Source: Clostridia bacterium
GTDB lineage: Bacteria; Bacillota; Clostridia; Acetivibrionales; DSM-27016
Direction of reading: 5' to 3'
DNA: 64,000 nt
Assembly (NCBI GenBank): GCA_026414765.1
Contig: JAOAIJ010000023.1
Location: 1 to 64,000, forward strand
This document shows positions 62,953 through 64,000 of this stretch, piece by piece. The translations under genes were made by a program, and so were the position numbers. Each line of letters starts with the position of its first letter. The first letter of the stretch is position 1. The notes under the pieces were generated by a model that saw only the letters and a program-made list of their open reading frames with translations, ran no database searches and had not been told where the DNA came from.

Positions 62953-64000
62953 TTACAGAGCGATACTCTGATCTGCTGTAAAATCAGGATAGGCATCTTC
63001 ACCATGTTGAGCAGTATCCAAACCTTCTTCTTCATCTTTTTCTGAAACCCGTAGTTTTGTGAATACTGAAATTACTTTTAATATAGCAAATGTAAGAATT
63101 CCTGAGAATGCAATTGTCACTATTACGGATAATGCCTGGATTCCTAATTGTGTGAAGCCGCCACCCAGCAATAATCCCTTATGCTGTGCAAATGAGTTTA
63201 TGGATGGATCAGAGAAGAGGCCTGTTGCAAGAGCTCCCCAGATACCTCCTATGCCATGACAACCGAAAGCATCAAGGGAATCATCATAACCGAGCTTAGC
63301 TTTTACTACGCTGATTGCGAAGTAGCATATAGGACTTACCAGCAAACCGATTATTACGGCAGGCAATACACCGACGAAACCTGCAGCGGGAGTTATGGCT
63401 ACCAGTCCTACTACAGCACCTGTTGCTGCACCTAGAAGTGTTGGCTTACCGTGATGTACCCATTCAACAACCACCCATGATAAGAGAGCAGCAGCTGCTG
63501 CCGTGTTTGTTGTAACCAAAGCATTTACTGCAAGACCGTTCGCTGATAAGGCACTTCCTGCATTGAAGCCGAACCATCCGAACCATAGCAAAGCTGCTCC
63601 TATAAGCACGAAAGGTATGTTGTGCGGAATCATTGGTACCGTCCTGTATCCTTTACGTTTACCTAAGACAAGTGCTGCAGTAAGACCTGCAATGCCTGAG
63701 CTTATATGAACTACGGTACCACCTGCAAAGTCAAGTGCACCCATCTTCCCAAGCCATCCGCCGGAACCCCATACCCAGTGGGCTAAAGGGTCATATACAA
63801 AGGTTGCCCAAACCAGTATGAATGCAAGAAAAGCGGGGAAGCGCATTCTTTCTGCGAAAGATCCGGTAATCAAAGCCGGTGTTATTATTGCAAACATCAG
63901 CTGGTACATAGCAAAAGCGCCATGAGGTATTGTGGCTGCATAACCGGAAGGATCTGCTCCAACACCTTTGAATCCGAGGAAATCAAGGTTTCCGAAGAGA
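62953..64000 (-). CDS. amtB: Ammonium transporter, N-terminus cut by the window edge
   Basis: The frame is open to the right edge, so roughly the first 70-100 residues are missing. Conserved Amt motifs are visible: FGNLDFLGFKGVGADPSG at the truncated end, DFAGGTVVHISSGIAGL with a first pore-region His, WFGWFGFNAGSAL, DDSLDAFGCHGIGGIWGALATG with the second conserved His region, and the cytoplasmic tail ending in a short acidic segment. It conducts ammonium inward and is expected to be gated by the PII protein encoded downstream. Nothing else is seen in the 207-base gap to glnK. Confidence 0.92.
   Translation of the reverse strand, partial: LFGNLDFLGFKGVGADPSGYAATIPHGAFAMYQLMFAIITPALITGSFAERMRFPAFLAFILVWATFVYDPLAHWVWGSGGWLGKMGALDFAGGTVVHISSGIAGLTAALVLGKRKGYRTVPMIPHNIPFVLIGAALLWFGWFGFNAGSALSANGLAVNALVTTNTAAAAALLSWVVVEWVHHGKPTLLGAATGAVVGLVAITPAAGFVGVLPAVIIGLLVSPICYFAISVVKAKLGYDDSLDAFGCHGIGGIWGALATGLFSDPSINSFAQHKGLLLGGGFTQLGIQALSVIVTIAFSGILTFAILKVISVFTKLRVSEKDEEEGLDTAQHGEDAYPDFTADQSIAL

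Overview
The window comes from a low-GC, spore-forming, anaerobic Firmicute, most like a mesophilic cellulolytic/saccharolytic clostridium (Clostridium cluster III / Ruminiclostridium type). This is inferred from AT-rich intergenic DNA, strong GGAGG ribosome sites with frequent GTG/TTG starts, a Spo0E-like sporulation regulator, a T-box leader and maltodextrin genes. The species cannot be named from sequence alone. No rRNA, tRNA, CRISPR array or insertion sequence was seen.

Layout. 1-2.3 kb: end of a 2-hydroxyacyl-CoA dehydratase-like gene, a second such gene and its ATP-dependent activase. 2.4-7.3 kb: an endonuclease Q-like PHP protein, a degenerate serine-recombinase-like protein, a chemotaxis receptor, and a zinc-finger/DUF2087/GIY-YIG protein on the minus strand. 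7.5-16.5 kb: a maltodextrin locus with a LacI regulator, a GH13 neopullulanase-type enzyme, a binding lipoprotein, two permeases (no ATPase) and a type I pullulanase. Two copies of one palindromic operator link the regulator to both transcription units. 47.1-49.7 kb: alpha-glucan phosphorylase, on the minus strand.

16.85-47.0 kb is a same-strand biosynthetic cluster lying between pullulanase and the phosphorylase. It holds a radical SAM protein, an NRPS (C-A-T-E), a peptidase-ABC exporter fusion, a second NRPS (C-A-T plus an unassigned tail), a free malonyltransferase, an AT-less PKS (KS-KR-ACP) and a 4116-residue hybrid (KS-DH-KR-ACP-C-A-T-C-A-T) ending in a papain-like domain that resembles BtrH. 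Adenylation pocket residues read by eye predict Asn (epimerised to D-Asn), an unassigned residue, Ser and Pro. The C-A(Asn)-T-E starter beside a membrane serine peptidase is the signature of the acyl-D-Asn prodrug strategy of colibactin, xenocoumacin and zwittermicin. The chain would be built with an acyl-D-Asn cap, exported, and released in active form outside the cell. The terminal Cys-His-Asp domain replaces the usual thioesterase. This combination is the most interesting system in the window.

50-64 kb is mostly housekeeping: small membrane and envelope genes, a CsoR/FrmR-type repressor, thioredoxin, a DivIVA-like protein, a T-box-controlled Lrp-type regulator with an aminotransferase, a HAD phosphatase, a Spo0E-like gene of 49 codons, an XRE regulator, a Tyr-rich possible coat protein with a sigma-K-like promoter, a PfkB kinase overlapping a nucleotidyltransferase, an ArsR-like regulator, PII protein, and a truncated ammonium transporter at the right edge.
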